Positions 25,488 to 33,439 of a DNA stretch of 64,000 nt are shown here, one piece after another (within the stretch, counting starts at the first letter, position 1; every line of letters begins with the position of its first letter). The stretch is from an uncultured Lachnospiraceae bacterium (GTDB taxonomy: Bacteria; Bacillota; Clostridia; Lachnospirales; Lachnospiraceae), in contig CANRFZ010000005.1 in the NCBI GenBank assembly GCA_947630025.1, positions 98,093-162,092 on the forward strand. Reading direction: 5' to 3'. The position numbers were made by a program, and so were the translations under genes. Below the pieces are notes generated by a model, which saw only the letters and a program-made list of their open reading frames with translations, was not told where the DNA came from and did not search any database.

Positions 25488-27248
25488 TCAGGCGCGGATT
25501 CTGCGGATCAGGATGCCGTTCCGCAATAGCGTCGTGTCGATGTAATGTCTGGAAAACAGAATCTCCCCTTCCCGCGGGATCTCGATATCCTCCTCCTCGC
25601 AGTTGATGATGACCTCCACGTAATTGTCCAGCCAGCCGATCTTGTTGAACTCGATCACCCTCGGCCTGTTGATCCTGTTCGGAAAATGAAAGTTGCGGCT
25701 TCTTAATAGCGGCTCGCTCTGCCGCAGATGCAGCAGACTCCTGACAATCTGAATCCGCTCGTCATACACGCCCGCCTCAATGTCATGCCACGGCATACAC
25801 CGCCTGCAGTCCGGATCATGACCGCCCTCCATGGCGATCTCCGTTCCGTAGAAAATGCAGGGCGAGCCCGGCATCGTAAACAGTACCGCGAGCTGCTGGA
25901 AATACTCGTCCAGATTTCTGACATCGCTGCGCAGCCTCTTGGTGTCGTGGGAATCCAGCAGATTAAAGAGCACGTCGTTGGTCTGCTGCATATACCCCGT
26001 GTAGCAGCGGTTGATCGTATACTCAAAGTCCTCGTTGGTCAGGCTCTTGTCAATCCAGAAATCCTTAATGCTCTCTCCCAGCGGATAGTTCATCACCGCG
26101 TCAAACTCATCTCCCCGCAGCCATGGCATGGCGTCGTGCCAGATCTCACCCAGAATATACAGATCCGGTTTGATCGCCTTCAGCCGGGTGCGCAGCTCCT
26201 TACAGAACGTGTGGGAGATCTCGTTGGCCACATCCAGCCGGATGCCGTCCACATCATAGTTTCTAACCCAGTTCTCGCACACGCCGATCAGATATTCCCG
26301 CACCTTCGGATTGTTCGTGTTGAGCTTCGGCATTTTGTCAAAAAAGGCAAACGAGTAATACTGCTTCGCGCGGGCGCAGCCGCCCTCCTCCCGGAAAGGC
26401 CACTCGTTGACCATAAACCAGTCCCAATACGCCGACGCCGGCCCGTGCTCCTTGACGTCGAGCCATGGGGCAAATTGATCGCCGCTATGGTTGAACACGC
26501 CGTCCAGCATGACGCGCATCCCCCGCTCGTGGGCCTCCTGCACCAGACGCGCCATCGTCTCCTCGGTGCCGAAATGCGGATCGATCTTCGTGTAGTCCGT
26601 AGTGTCATATTTGTGCGAAGTGGGCGCCTCGTTGATCGGCGTCAGATACAACCCCGACACGCCCAGCTCCTTCACGTAGTCCAGCCTGTCGATAATGCCC
26701 TGCAGATCCCCGCCGAAAAATTCCGCATTGGTCACGGAGCCGTGCTCCCGCCACGGCAGTGTTCCCTCCGGATCGTTGGACGGATCGCCGTTGCAGAATC
26801 TCTCCGGAAAAATCTGATACCAGATCGTCTCGTTCACCCACGCCGGCGTCACCGGAATGTCCGCCGGATTCATCCACGGAAATACAAAGCACTGGCGGCT
26901 CCTCCCCGCAAGCTGCATCTGCGCCTCCGACACAAAGCCGTCCTCGAAATAAAACCATTTCTCATTCTCCGTCTGCAGCTCAAAATAATATTTCAGCCTC
27001 TTGTACTCCGGCCTCACCGTCGTCGTCCACCAGAGCTGGTTTTTCAGCCTTTTCTTAAAAGGGATATTCACCGCGTCGCCGCTCCATGACTCCCCGCCGC
27101 CCAAAATGCCGGATTTAAAGGGATCTCCCTGAATGAGATTGACATATTTGACGTCATATCCTGTCTTGATATTGATGACAAGCTGCTCCTGATCCAGCGG
27201 ATAACAGTAATTGTCGTTGGCTCTGTGATACACCGCGTTAAAATCCAT
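25488..27248 (-). CDS. GH13 alpha-glucan hydrolase (neopullulanase / cyclomaltodextrinase type)
   Basis: This 586-residue cytosolic enzyme has a CBM34-like N-terminal domain (about 1-125) and a GH13 barrel from WVNETIWYQIFPERFCNG. The four conserved regions are visible: GVFNHSGD, DGIRLDVANEI with the nucleophile Asp, LGEIWHDA with the acid Glu, and NLLDSHDTKRL with the third Asp. The CBM34 plus barrel layout fits the GH13_20 group, which degrades cyclodextrins, pullulan or maltodextrins inside the cell. There is no signal peptide. No maltodextrin transporter is adjacent. An operator and promoter lie 100-150 bp upstream. Confidence 0.93.
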   Translation of the reverse strand: MDFNAVYHRANDNYCYPLDQEQLVINIKTGYDVKYVNLIQGDPFKSGILGGGESWSGDAVNIPFKKRLKNQLWWTTTVRPEYKRLKYYFELQTENEKWFYFEDGFVSEAQMQLAGRSRQCFVFPWMNPADIPVTPAWVNETIWYQIFPERFCNGDPSNDPEGTLPWREHGSVTNAEFFGGDLQGIIDRLDYVKELGVSGLYLTPINEAPTSHKYDTTDYTKIDPHFGTEETMARLVQEAHERGMRVMLDGVFNHSGDQFAPWLDVKEHGPASAYWDWFMVNEWPFREEGGCARAKQYYSFAFFDKMPKLNTNNPKVREYLIGVCENWVRNYDVDGIRLDVANEISHTFCKELRTRLKAIKPDLYILGEIWHDAMPWLRGDEFDAVMNYPLGESIKDFWIDKSLTNEDFEYTINRCYTGYMQQTNDVLFNLLDSHDTKRLRSDVRNLDEYFQQLAVLFTMPGSPCIFYGTEIAMEGGHDPDCRRCMPWHDIEAGVYDERIQIVRSLLHLRQSEPLLRSRNFHFPNRINRPRVIEFNKIGWLDNYVEVIINCEEEDIEIPREGEILFSRHYIDTTLLRNGILIRRIRA

Positions 27249-27348
27249 ATGCGCTCCGTTCCGGCACCTGTCGTGCCCGCAGACTGGTTATCGGTTCTCT
27301 TGTGTTTTCCTGATTTTATTTCTTTCATTTTCCTGATCTTATAGAGTT

Positions 27349-27362
27349 GGAAAACGTTTTCC
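27349..27362 (-). promoter_or_regulatory. LacI/CcpA-type operator upstream of the GH13 gene
   Basis: GGAAAACGTTTTCC is a perfect 14-bp palindrome with the central CG of LacI-family and cre sites. It lies just downstream of the predicted start of transcription, where a bound repressor would block RNA polymerase. Confidence 0.8.
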
Positions 27363-27371
27363 TTTTGTGTT

Positions 27372-27400
27372 ACTATATCACACTTCCATGGGAAAAGCAA
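27372..27400 (-). promoter_or_regulatory. Promoter of the GH13 gene
   Basis: TTGCTT (27395-27400), 17-bp spacer, TATAGT (27372-27377). The operator at 27349-27362 covers about +4 to +18. Confidence 0.7.
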
Positions 27401-27449
27401 GGGGATTTGTTTTATTTCCGCAAACGACTCCATACTATCCTACAACCGT

Positions 27450-28061
27450 TCAGAGCAATCTCAACAACTGCACAAGCGCATGAGGTTCATCTTTGCTTGA
27501 TGTGGTTTGTCTGGTATCAAACTGCAAAAAGCGGTTGTTATGATAAAAAGACAATAGCTTTTCTTCGTTTTCCGCTTCCAAAAATGCCACCATCCCGCCG
27601 CATAAATACTGCATTTCCTTAATCTTGTCCCATGCCAGTTCAAGCAGTTCCGAGCCAGTAATCATCTCTCCATCCTTTTCCGAATCATTTTTTCCTAATT
27701 GTGCAATCAAATATGCCGACATGGTATATGTATCTGACTTTTCATCCAGCTCACTGACACGCAGCAACTTTCTTTTTACCGTATTGCTTACCGTATCTCC
27801 CCTTACTGTCAAAGGTTTTAACGCAAGAGTAAAATATCCTACCATTCTCATATTGCTTATATCAAACACAAGATAGGTAACCGACTGATTTTTTTTAGTA
27901 AATTCTATTGAATTCTTTTTCAAAAACCGTTCGACATCCGGATTCTTCGGACAAGAAAACCCGGAGAGAACTTGAAGAAGCCTGTTCTCTCCGAGTTTGG
28001 GATTCTCACTATTGAGATAACGGCGAATATTGATAACCGAATATTTACTTGTTTCGACCAT
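27450..28061 (-). CDS. GNAT-fold acetyltransferase, candidate toxin of a two-gene module
   Basis: This 203-residue protein shows a GNAT pattern: SVTYLVFDISNMRMVGYFTL in the middle, the CoA-region AYLIAQLGKN, and the late FLEAENEEKLLSFYHNNRFL. That layout resembles clostridial GNAT proteins paired with a small upstream protein, similar to GNAT tRNA-acetylating toxins, which are normally 160-175 residues. Its start overlaps the upstream 64-residue gene by 17 bp, as expected of a co-translated module. The classical R/Q-x-x-G-x-G/A loop is not clear, so the enzyme activity is uncertain. Confidence 0.65.
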   Translation of the reverse strand: MVETSKYSVINIRRYLNSENPKLGENRLLQVLSGFSCPKNPDVERFLKKNSIEFTKKNQSVTYLVFDISNMRMVGYFTLALKPLTVRGDTVSNTVKRKLLRVSELDEKSDTYTMSAYLIAQLGKNDSEKDGEMITGSELLELAWDKIKEMQYLCGGMVAFLEAENEEKLLSFYHNNRFLQFDTRQTTSSKDEPHALVQLLRLL

Positions 28062-28239
28062 TTGCCATCTCCCACTTTCTCATAAATTCCACCAATTCCG
28101 CTTCATCCGTTATTTCATGTGCATCTACATGGATCGGAACAGGGCGGTTTTTGGCAGATTCCTCAATCGCATTGACGAACTTCTCCACCTGTTCCTTGCC
28201 GGAAATGACAAAACTTTTCGTGATGCTTGAAGTTGCCAT
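28045..28239 (-). CDS. Small partner (putative antitoxin) of the GNAT gene
   Basis: This 64-residue protein starts MATSSITKSFVISGKEQVEK and continues into a helical, acidic C-terminal half (HEITDEAELVEFMRKWEMAN). The ATG at 28239 has a strong AAGGAGGTG site. The family is common in Clostridia accessory regions in front of acetyltransferase genes. The antitoxin role is inferred from size, position and overlap; no clear ribbon-helix-helix or HTH motif is visible. Confidence 0.62.
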   Translation of the reverse strand: MATSSITKSFVISGKEQVEKFVNAIEESAKNRPVPIHVDAHEITDEAELVEFMRKWEMANGRNK

Positions 28240-28402
28240 AAGAAACACCTCCTTGGTCGGCACATGATTGTTATTTGTCTGTAAATAATATGGCGCACCC
28301 TAAAAAAAGTTATTCTAAGAGCGTGTTGTCTATCGATGTTTTGCTGCCTCGCACTTTCTAACTATATTTTATAATGTTTCAGCCGCTTTTGCAATAAATT
28401 AT

Positions 28403-29257
28403 TTAGGAAACGATTTCTTCTGCTTTTCCCTTTTTCTTCATCATATACACCGCGGCTAACGTCACTGCAAGATAACCCGCCAGGGAGACAAGGGAGGCTT
28501 CGATGCCAAATTCACCGCCGGTAAGCACAAATGATTTTGACTCGAGCACATATGTCATAACGGCATATTCATCTGCGCTCTGATTTATGGCCAAGCCGCC
28601 GCCAATGATGACGATATTCCAGACCGCATGAACAATGCCGCTGTTCCAGACAGAACCGCTTTCTATTGTAATCATCGAAAACATGATTCCTACCATCGTC
28701 CCGGCAGCCAGAATCAGCAGGCAGCTTACCACCGAAAAATCTATTCCGATGATGTGTACGAATCCGAACAAAACCGACGGAACAAGTACCGCCGCTCTCC
28801 TATTCCATCTTGCTTTGATGAAATGAAGAATGACGCCGCGGAATACCATTTCTTCCACAAAGCCGGCGGCAATTCCTGTAAAGGCGATCCCGGCGCTTAG
28901 TGTCGCAAAAATCCGGCTGCCGCTCCATCCGGAAGAAACATATTCTCCGGAGAAAAGCAAAAGATAAATAGCCTTTACGACCGCCGGCAGTAATATCGCC
29001 GTCGCAATCCATTTGGCTTTCAAAGTAAATCTCGGCATACCCAGTTCTTCTATTTTTTGATTTAATAATTTCTCCACAAATAGCTTTAATAAAAGAAAAG
29101 CGAATCCGACATAGAGCGCTCCCGCCAAAATATTGCATATTCCTTCCGGAACTTTCAAAAAAACCAACAAGCCCGCCGCTGCTTGCGCTGCGATTTGAGA
29201 GGCCGCTAATATTATGATTGCGCCCAAAGAGCCGCCAATTACCTTCCTTACACTCAC
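28403..29257 (-). CDS. CPBP-family intramembrane metalloprotease (Abi)
   Basis: This 284-residue protein has about eight transmembrane helices. The three CAAX-protease motifs are complete: EEMVFRGVILHF (EExxxR), FGFVHIIGI (FxxxH) and GIVHAVWNIVI (HxxxN). Such proteins often act in bacteriocin self-immunity or maturation, but no peptide precursor is apparent next to it. It stands alone with its own upstream gap, in an AT-richer region full of gene fragments. Confidence 0.9.
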   Translation of the reverse strand: MSVRKVIGGSLGAIIILAASQIAAQAAAGLLVFLKVPEGICNILAGALYVGFAFLLLKLFVEKLLNQKIEELGMPRFTLKAKWIATAILLPAVVKAIYLLLFSGEYVSSGWSGSRIFATLSAGIAFTGIAAGFVEEMVFRGVILHFIKARWNRRAAVLVPSVLFGFVHIIGIDFSVVSCLLILAAGTMVGIMFSMITIESGSVWNSGIVHAVWNIVIIGGGLAINQSADEYAVMTYVLESKSFVLTGGEFGIEASLVSLAGYLAVTLAAVYMMKKKGKAEEIVS

Positions 29258-29320
29258 AAACTTATCCCCATCTTATAAGTATCTTTCTTTTTTATTTGCG
29301 CCTGCATTGTTTTATTCAGT

Positions 29321-29389
29321 TCAGACTTCCTTATTCATATTCCTGTCCTTGCAAATACGGATCGTTTCCGCAACTGCGTTTTGTGTCAT
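29321..29389 (-). pseudogene. Short copy of an Rpn-like gene fragment
   Basis: An ATG at 29389 reads MTQNAVAETIRICKDRN and soon stops. It is a near copy (about 90% over ~70 bp including upstream bases) of the segment at 30312-30382 and lies just after a GNAT gene. Confidence 0.55.
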
Positions 29390-29421
29390 TGATTTTTCCT
29401 GAAAAATGGGAATTTACAGTA

Positions 29422-29895
29422 TCACAAACGGCAAAGCATGATATATTCTTCCTCGTTTTCATCTACAATTTCAAATCCCGTTTTTTGATACATTCTTACA
29501 GCATAGTTTGCTTTTTGTACAGCGAGCGACGCTTGATTATATCCTCGGTCTTTGAGAATGCGGAGCATTTCTTTCATCAATGCAGTACCTATTCCCAATC
29601 CCCGATAATCTTTGTACAAGGATATTGCAAAAGAGGGTGTGCTATTGTCTAGGTGTCCGTAATCATTCATAATTCGTACCCAAACAGCGCCGACAGGCTT
29701 ATTGTCAATTTCCGCAGCCAAACCAATATCGTCCTTTTTCGTCCCAAAGTCAGTTACGTACACTTGCAGCTCAGGCTGATGGATAATTGATCTTGGCGGC
29801 GCAGGAGTCCCCTGTGGCACAAAAATAGCTTCGTATAAAAAATCTTCAAGTATGCTATATTCTTCCTCCAATATTGGCCTGATTTTGTACTCCAT
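29422..29895 (-). CDS. GNAT-family N-acetyltransferase
   Basis: This 157-residue protein has a full GNAT domain: GAVWVRIMNDYG, then FAISLYKDYRGLGIGTALMK with the acetyl-CoA loop (RGLGIG), and ASLAVQKANYAVRMYQKTGF. The substrate is unknown. The ATG at 29895 follows GGAGAGAA; the frame is open another 21 codons upstream. A fragment of a close relative, with the same MEYKIRPI start, lies at 33781-33838. Confidence 0.9.
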   Translation of the reverse strand: MEYKIRPILEEEYSILEDFLYEAIFVPQGTPAPPRSIIHQPELQVYVTDFGTKKDDIGLAAEIDNKPVGAVWVRIMNDYGHLDNSTPSFAISLYKDYRGLGIGTALMKEMLRILKDRGYNQASLAVQKANYAVRMYQKTGFEIVDENEEEYIMLCRL

Positions 29896-30014
29896 AGCGT
29901 TCTCTCCGTCAAATCCCGATTTTTCTTTGAGTATAACAAAAACATATCCGGCTTTCAATCACGCATATGCAGTCCCTGACATGAAAATGTATGCAATCCC
30001 CATTTTCTTCAGTT

Positions 30015-30119
30015 TTACTCCATTTCATGTGCCTCTATCAAATATCTTGCCTTTTCGATCTGATGCTGCAAATAGGGCGGCGTCTGCCCTGTGGTGTTAG
30101 TCTGGATATTGTCGCTCAT
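30015..30119 (-). CDS. Small protein of 34 residues, unknown
   Basis: The ATG at 30119 has an excellent AAAGGAGGAAC site. The product begins MSDNIQTNTTGQTPPYLQHQ, is polar and ends IEAHEME. There is a clear PPYLQHQIEKARYLIEAHE helix-like stretch but no signal peptide or membrane segment. An intrinsic terminator lies just before it, and the CPBP/GNAT genes lie after it. No function recognised. Confidence 0.55.
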   Translation of the reverse strand: MSDNIQTNTTGQTPPYLQHQIEKARYLIEAHEME

Positions 30120-30134
30120 GTTCCTCCTTTGAAC

Positions 30135-30175
30135 AAAAAAAGGCGCATGGTTTACAATTTACTGTTCCATACGCC
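30135..30175 (-). terminator. Intrinsic terminator
   Basis: GGGCGTATGG and CCATGCGCC form a 9-bp stem followed by seven T residues, downstream of the Imm51 gene and the Rpn-like remnant. Confidence 0.75.
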
Positions 30176-30205
30176 CTTACGCTATTATTTTGATATTAAA
30201 TTGTT

Positions 30206-30359
30206 TTAACAGTATGCCGAATTTATTCGGATATAGTCTTCATCAAACAAACTCATCATAATCGTTACAACCTCCTTTTTCGCGCTGAGCTAAATATTCC
30301 CTTAAAACATTCCTGGCCCTGCAAATACGGATCGTTTCCGTAACTGCATTTTGTGTCAT
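30206..30359 (-). pseudogene. Frameshifted remnant of an Rpn-type (PD-(D/E)XK transposase-like) gene
   Basis: From the ATG at 30359 the frame reads MTQNAVTETIRICRARNVLR then EYLAQREK. A one-base change shifts it into KEVVTIMMSLFDEDYI before a stop. The joined text resembles the middle/C-terminal part of Rpn family recombination-promoting nucleases. The nuclease domain itself is missing. Identification is from pattern memory only. Confidence 0.5.
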
Positions 30360-30397
30360 TGATTCTCCCTGAAAACCGAGAATTTTTCTTTCTCAAA

Positions 30398-30760
30398 TCA
30401 ATATTCGTCCCATTCAGTCCGACTGAATATATCTGAAATTAAGGCTTTATCTTCACACGCTTTCTTGAAAAGAAGAATAAACTTCGCCATCGCTTCTTTG
30501 TCTTCTGAATTGATACAGAACATATCTGCTTCGGGATCAAAAGTGATTTTGTCTCGTAACTCTGGACACCTCTCGTTCAGAAACGCATGAGCCAAACTAG
30601 CCCAATCATAACCATTACCAATGAAACCATCGTCCGCACGAGTATCAAAAAGATCTTGCAGGTATTCTTCATCTACCGTTAAACAGACAGATGCGCCTGT
30701 GCTTAGCTTCACCCAGTAGAATGGTTTGATTTCGTTTTCAAACTGTTCTGTAATTTCCAT
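30398..30760 (-). CDS. Imm51-family immunity protein
   Basis: This 120-residue acidic cytosolic protein matches the Imm51 pattern, with YDWASLAHAFLNERCPELRD, ITFDPEADMFCINSEDKEAM and FILLFKKACEDKALISDIFS. Imm51 proteins neutralise toxins of polymorphic or contact-dependent systems. No cognate toxin gene is visible nearby, so it may be an orphan that protects against neighbours. A repeat-borne promoter is 53 bp upstream of the start. Confidence 0.78.
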   Translation of the reverse strand: MEITEQFENEIKPFYWVKLSTGASVCLTVDEEYLQDLFDTRADDGFIGNGYDWASLAHAFLNERCPELRDKITFDPEADMFCINSEDKEAMAKFILLFKKACEDKALISDIFSRTEWDEY

Positions 30761-30812
30761 TTTCGCTCTCCTCTCAATCCCGATTTGTTTAATTGCTCAA
30801 CGCTGATATTCA

Positions 30813-30841
30813 ATCATATTCTCTGATGCCGGTGACGTAAA
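30813..30841 (-). promoter_or_regulatory. Promoter of the Imm51 gene inside a dispersed repeat
   Basis: TTTACG (30836-30841), 17-bp spacer containing GGCATCAGAGA, TATGAT (30813-30818). Confidence 0.65.
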
Positions 30842-30903
30842 TCATTCCGGGAGAATTGCGGAGCAATTCTCTAGAGTTAATTGCGCAGCAATTTACTCAT
30901 ATT
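30819..30903 (+). repeat. Dispersed palindromic repeat, copy 2 (upstream of Imm51)
   Basis: CTCTGATGCCGGTGACGTAA is followed by palindrome GAGAATTGCGGAGCAATTCTC and then AGTTAATTGCGCAGCAATTTACT. The rest of the gap up to the MFS gene (30904-31011) is AT-rich with nothing recognisable. Confidence 0.85.
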
Positions 30904-31011
30904 TTACCACAACCACGCACACCATTCCACTAAATTTTGCCTAATCTCCTTTCTCGAAATCCTTATTTTTATATAAATGCTATACCGCGGCTATTTTTTT
31001 ATGACTCCCGC

Positions 31012-32103
31012 TCACCACCACGAAAACAGGACGCCCGCCAGCGGAGACAGGACGACCATAATCACGGAAAAGGTGAACGACTCTGCCGACAGCAAAGTCG
31101 CCCGCTGCTCGGACGGGAACATATCCTGCAGGATCGCGTTTGTGCGCACCTGAAGCGCGTCGTCGCCCAGAGCGGCAAGGAAACCTCCGGCCATCATAAC
31201 CAGATACGATCCGCTATGTTCCAAGCACACTCCCGCGCATACCAGAAGCGCCATGCCAAGAAATACCAGCCGGTAACGAAATCTTCCGCATCGCAAAATC
31301 AGTCTGGCTCCCAGGATACCGCCCAACTCCATGAACAATAGCGCCACTCCCAGCGCCCAATTCGGCATCGACGCCATCGGCAGCTTCGCCTGCAGGAAAA
31401 ATAGCAGCAAAGTATCCACCGCGCCCACAAGGGAATTGCAGAACATCAAACCGATGGCACGGCGCGCGTCTCTCAAAAAGGCAAAACTCCGGCCAAAGCA
31501 ATCCGCAAGAGCGCGCAGAACCCCGCCCGTACCGCCTCCATCCGTCTGCCCGCCCGCTTCGCCAAGGGACGCAAGCACCCCAAGCTGGAGCACAACAAAC
31601 AAAACATCTACGCTATAGGCCAGCCTGTGCCCGATCAACAAGGCCAGTCCCGCGCAAAGTGTCGATGCCCCGCTGCAAAGTCTGTAAAGGATCAACTGGT
31701 TGGAAGCGTACTTTTCAAAATACGATTCCTCTCCGGCCAGTTTCAGCGAATCATACGCCAATGCGTCGCCTGCCCCTGATGCGAAATTGTAGCTCAGGGC
31801 GTGGAATGCGATAGATGCGTACACCATCGGCAGATTCCACGAGGCAATCATAACCACATTTCCGATCATCCGCATAATGCTGCTGACAATCAGCATCTTC
31901 TTTCTGCCAAACACATCGGCAAACACGCCGGAGGGAAGTTCAAACGCCAGACTTGTGATGTGAAACACGGTTTCGGCCATTCCAATCTCCGGCAGACTGT
32001 AGCCGCGGGCGGCCAGCAGCGCCACCCACGCGCCTGTGAGGGACAAATTTCCCAGCACAGAGGATAGATATAATCTTTTAATCTGTTTTTTACTTTTCAG
32101 CAT
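31012..32103 (-). CDS. MFS transporter (drug-exporter-like)
   Basis: This 363-residue protein has about 11-12 membrane helices. The MFS motif between helices 2 and 3 is GVFADVFGRKKMLIVSSI. It ends abruptly at SPLAGVLFSWW, about 30-40 residues shorter than most relatives, so the last helix may be trimmed. The substrate is unknown; the control element in front of it (hairpin covering the ribosome site) is the type seen before antibiotic-resistance genes. It is followed by a repeat and the Imm51 gene. Confidence 0.85.
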   Translation of the reverse strand: MLKSKKQIKRLYLSSVLGNLSLTGAWVALLAARGYSLPEIGMAETVFHITSLAFELPSGVFADVFGRKKMLIVSSIMRMIGNVVMIASWNLPMVYASIAFHALSYNFASGAGDALAYDSLKLAGEESYFEKYASNQLILYRLCSGASTLCAGLALLIGHRLAYSVDVLFVVLQLGVLASLGEAGGQTDGGGTGGVLRALADCFGRSFAFLRDARRAIGLMFCNSLVGAVDTLLLFFLQAKLPMASMPNWALGVALLFMELGGILGARLILRCGRFRYRLVFLGMALLVCAGVCLEHSGSYLVMMAGGFLAALGDDALQVRTNAILQDMFPSEQRATLLSAESFTFSVIMVVLSPLAGVLFSWW

Positions 32104-32145
32104 AAAAAAATCTCCTTAACTGTATTTTTATAATCGTTAAGGAGA
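32104..32145 (-). promoter_or_regulatory. Terminator-like hairpin that contains the MFS ribosome-binding site
   Basis: TCTCCTTAAC (32136-32145 on this strand) pairs perfectly with GTTAAGGAGA (32111-32120) across a 15-nt loop. The second arm is the Shine-Dalgarno sequence. Seven T residues follow and then the ATG. The structure could both stop transcription and block translation, so expression must depend on opening the hairpin. Confidence 0.8.
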
Positions 32146-32197
32146 TACTGCACCGTATCAAAAGGAGAAATCCGACTGCAAATCAGAAAATCATCCT

Positions 32198-32241
32198 AAA
32201 AAAAGGCGCACTATCCCCATGAAAGGGATAAATGGAACCTT
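32198..32241 (-). terminator. Bidirectional terminator between SdpI and the MFS gene
   Basis: An imperfect stem (TTATCCC pairing with GGGGATAG plus outer pairs) is flanked by a run of seven T on the minus strand and six T on the plus strand. Confidence 0.65.
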
Positions 32242-32317
32242 TTTTCGGTTGGAGATTTGCCATCTTCCAGAACATATTCTTTCCTTTTTCATTTCTTTCT
32301 GCGTTACTGCGTTATGC

Positions 32318-33439
32318 TTACTGCTTTTTCATTATAACCGACGCAGCCGAGGATTGCAACTGCTTTTTGGCCAAGAGGGATTGATAAATCTCCTGCGTTT
32401 CCGCAGCATCTTTCATCCCGATCACGAGCGTCTTTTCCCCGGCCTGCAAAACAATATATTCTTCCGCTCCCGTATAGGCATACAATGTGTAGAAGCCCAA
32501 TTCATCGTTGCGGAAAGTCCCCATCGACAATTTCGGAGAGCCAAATCCATTGGCACGCACGCCTTTCTCAAAATCGTCACGATATACGAGACTGTCGATG
32601 CCGGAATAATCAATTTCCATATCTGCCCAGTAGGTCGCTTCTATTCTCATGGAAGAATCTCCGCAGTGCACCTCGATATGGCCGGTAAATAGCAGAACCG
32701 CTGCGCCGATCAGAACGACGACGCCTATCACAGTGCCTATTCTGACAGCTATTTTTTCCGCCTTACTGCCCGGTGCTGCAGCATACGCGATTCCTTCTTT
32801 TTGATGTTTTTTGTAGACGCAGTAGGAATATAGGATCGGAACGACTACCGCGGCAATCACCGTACACGTGAAAACGTGCACGACAGCGGCTTCGGGAAGG
32901 AAGACAGAAAACAGGATCACAAGGCCGCAGATAACCCATACCTTACCGCCCAGCCGGTGTGTCCTGTTCCAGTTTTCCTCGTTGTGCAGCGTCCACGAAA
33001 CCCGAATGCCAAGCGTCCTGTTTTGCTTGATTTTGGGCAGGTAGTTGCCAATGAACAAAAACAGGATGCCAAACGGCACAAGCATCAGCGCAGAAAGATG
33101 AAATGTCTTGCCAAACGCAATCGCATAAACCGCTCCGTTGGCGAAAAGCGAAATAAGCGGGAGAATCCAAAAAATAATATGCAGGGCTTTTTTACTCTGG
33201 TGCCTGCGGCTATTATCTTTCGTTACAAAAAGCAGGCATATCAGATGCTGCAGCAGCAGTATGACAGGCAGACCAAAAACCACAAAGGGCTTAGTGCCCA
33301 ATCCGTCGACGTTACCGTCGGCGCCCCAGTGTGCTGCCATCGTATCCGGCAGTTGATTCCACATGATAAGGCCGAACAGAACCGGCAGTAAAATAACGAG
33401 GGAAGATAAGATCACTTGCATCCTATTCTTTTTCAGCAT
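32318..33439 (-). CDS. SdpI/DUF1648-family membrane protein with extra C-terminal domain
   Basis: This 373-residue protein has about seven membrane helices. It begins with a DUF1648 segment (MWNQLPDTMAAHWGADGNVD) and continues with the SdpI motif IGNYLPKIKQNRTLGIRVSW and NRTHRLGGKVWVICGL. The C-terminal ~110 residues after the last helix (ADMEIDYSGIDSLVYRDDF, YTGAEEYIVLQAGEKTLVIG) look like a bacterial PH-like domain. In Bacillus SdpI gives immunity to the toxin SdpC and sequesters SdpR. The gene overlaps the sdpR-like gene by 17 bp. No sdpC-like toxin is present. Confidence 0.85.
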   Translation of the reverse strand: MLKKNRMQVILSSLVILLPVLFGLIMWNQLPDTMAAHWGADGNVDGLGTKPFVVFGLPVILLLQHLICLLFVTKDNSRRHQSKKALHIIFWILPLISLFANGAVYAIAFGKTFHLSALMLVPFGILFLFIGNYLPKIKQNRTLGIRVSWTLHNEENWNRTHRLGGKVWVICGLVILFSVFLPEAAVVHVFTCTVIAAVVVPILYSYCVYKKHQKEGIAYAAAPGSKAEKIAVRIGTVIGVVVLIGAAVLLFTGHIEVHCGDSSMRIEATYWADMEIDYSGIDSLVYRDDFEKGVRANGFGSPKLSMGTFRNDELGFYTLYAYTGAEEYIVLQAGEKTLVIGMKDAAETQEIYQSLLAKKQLQSSAASVIMKKQ

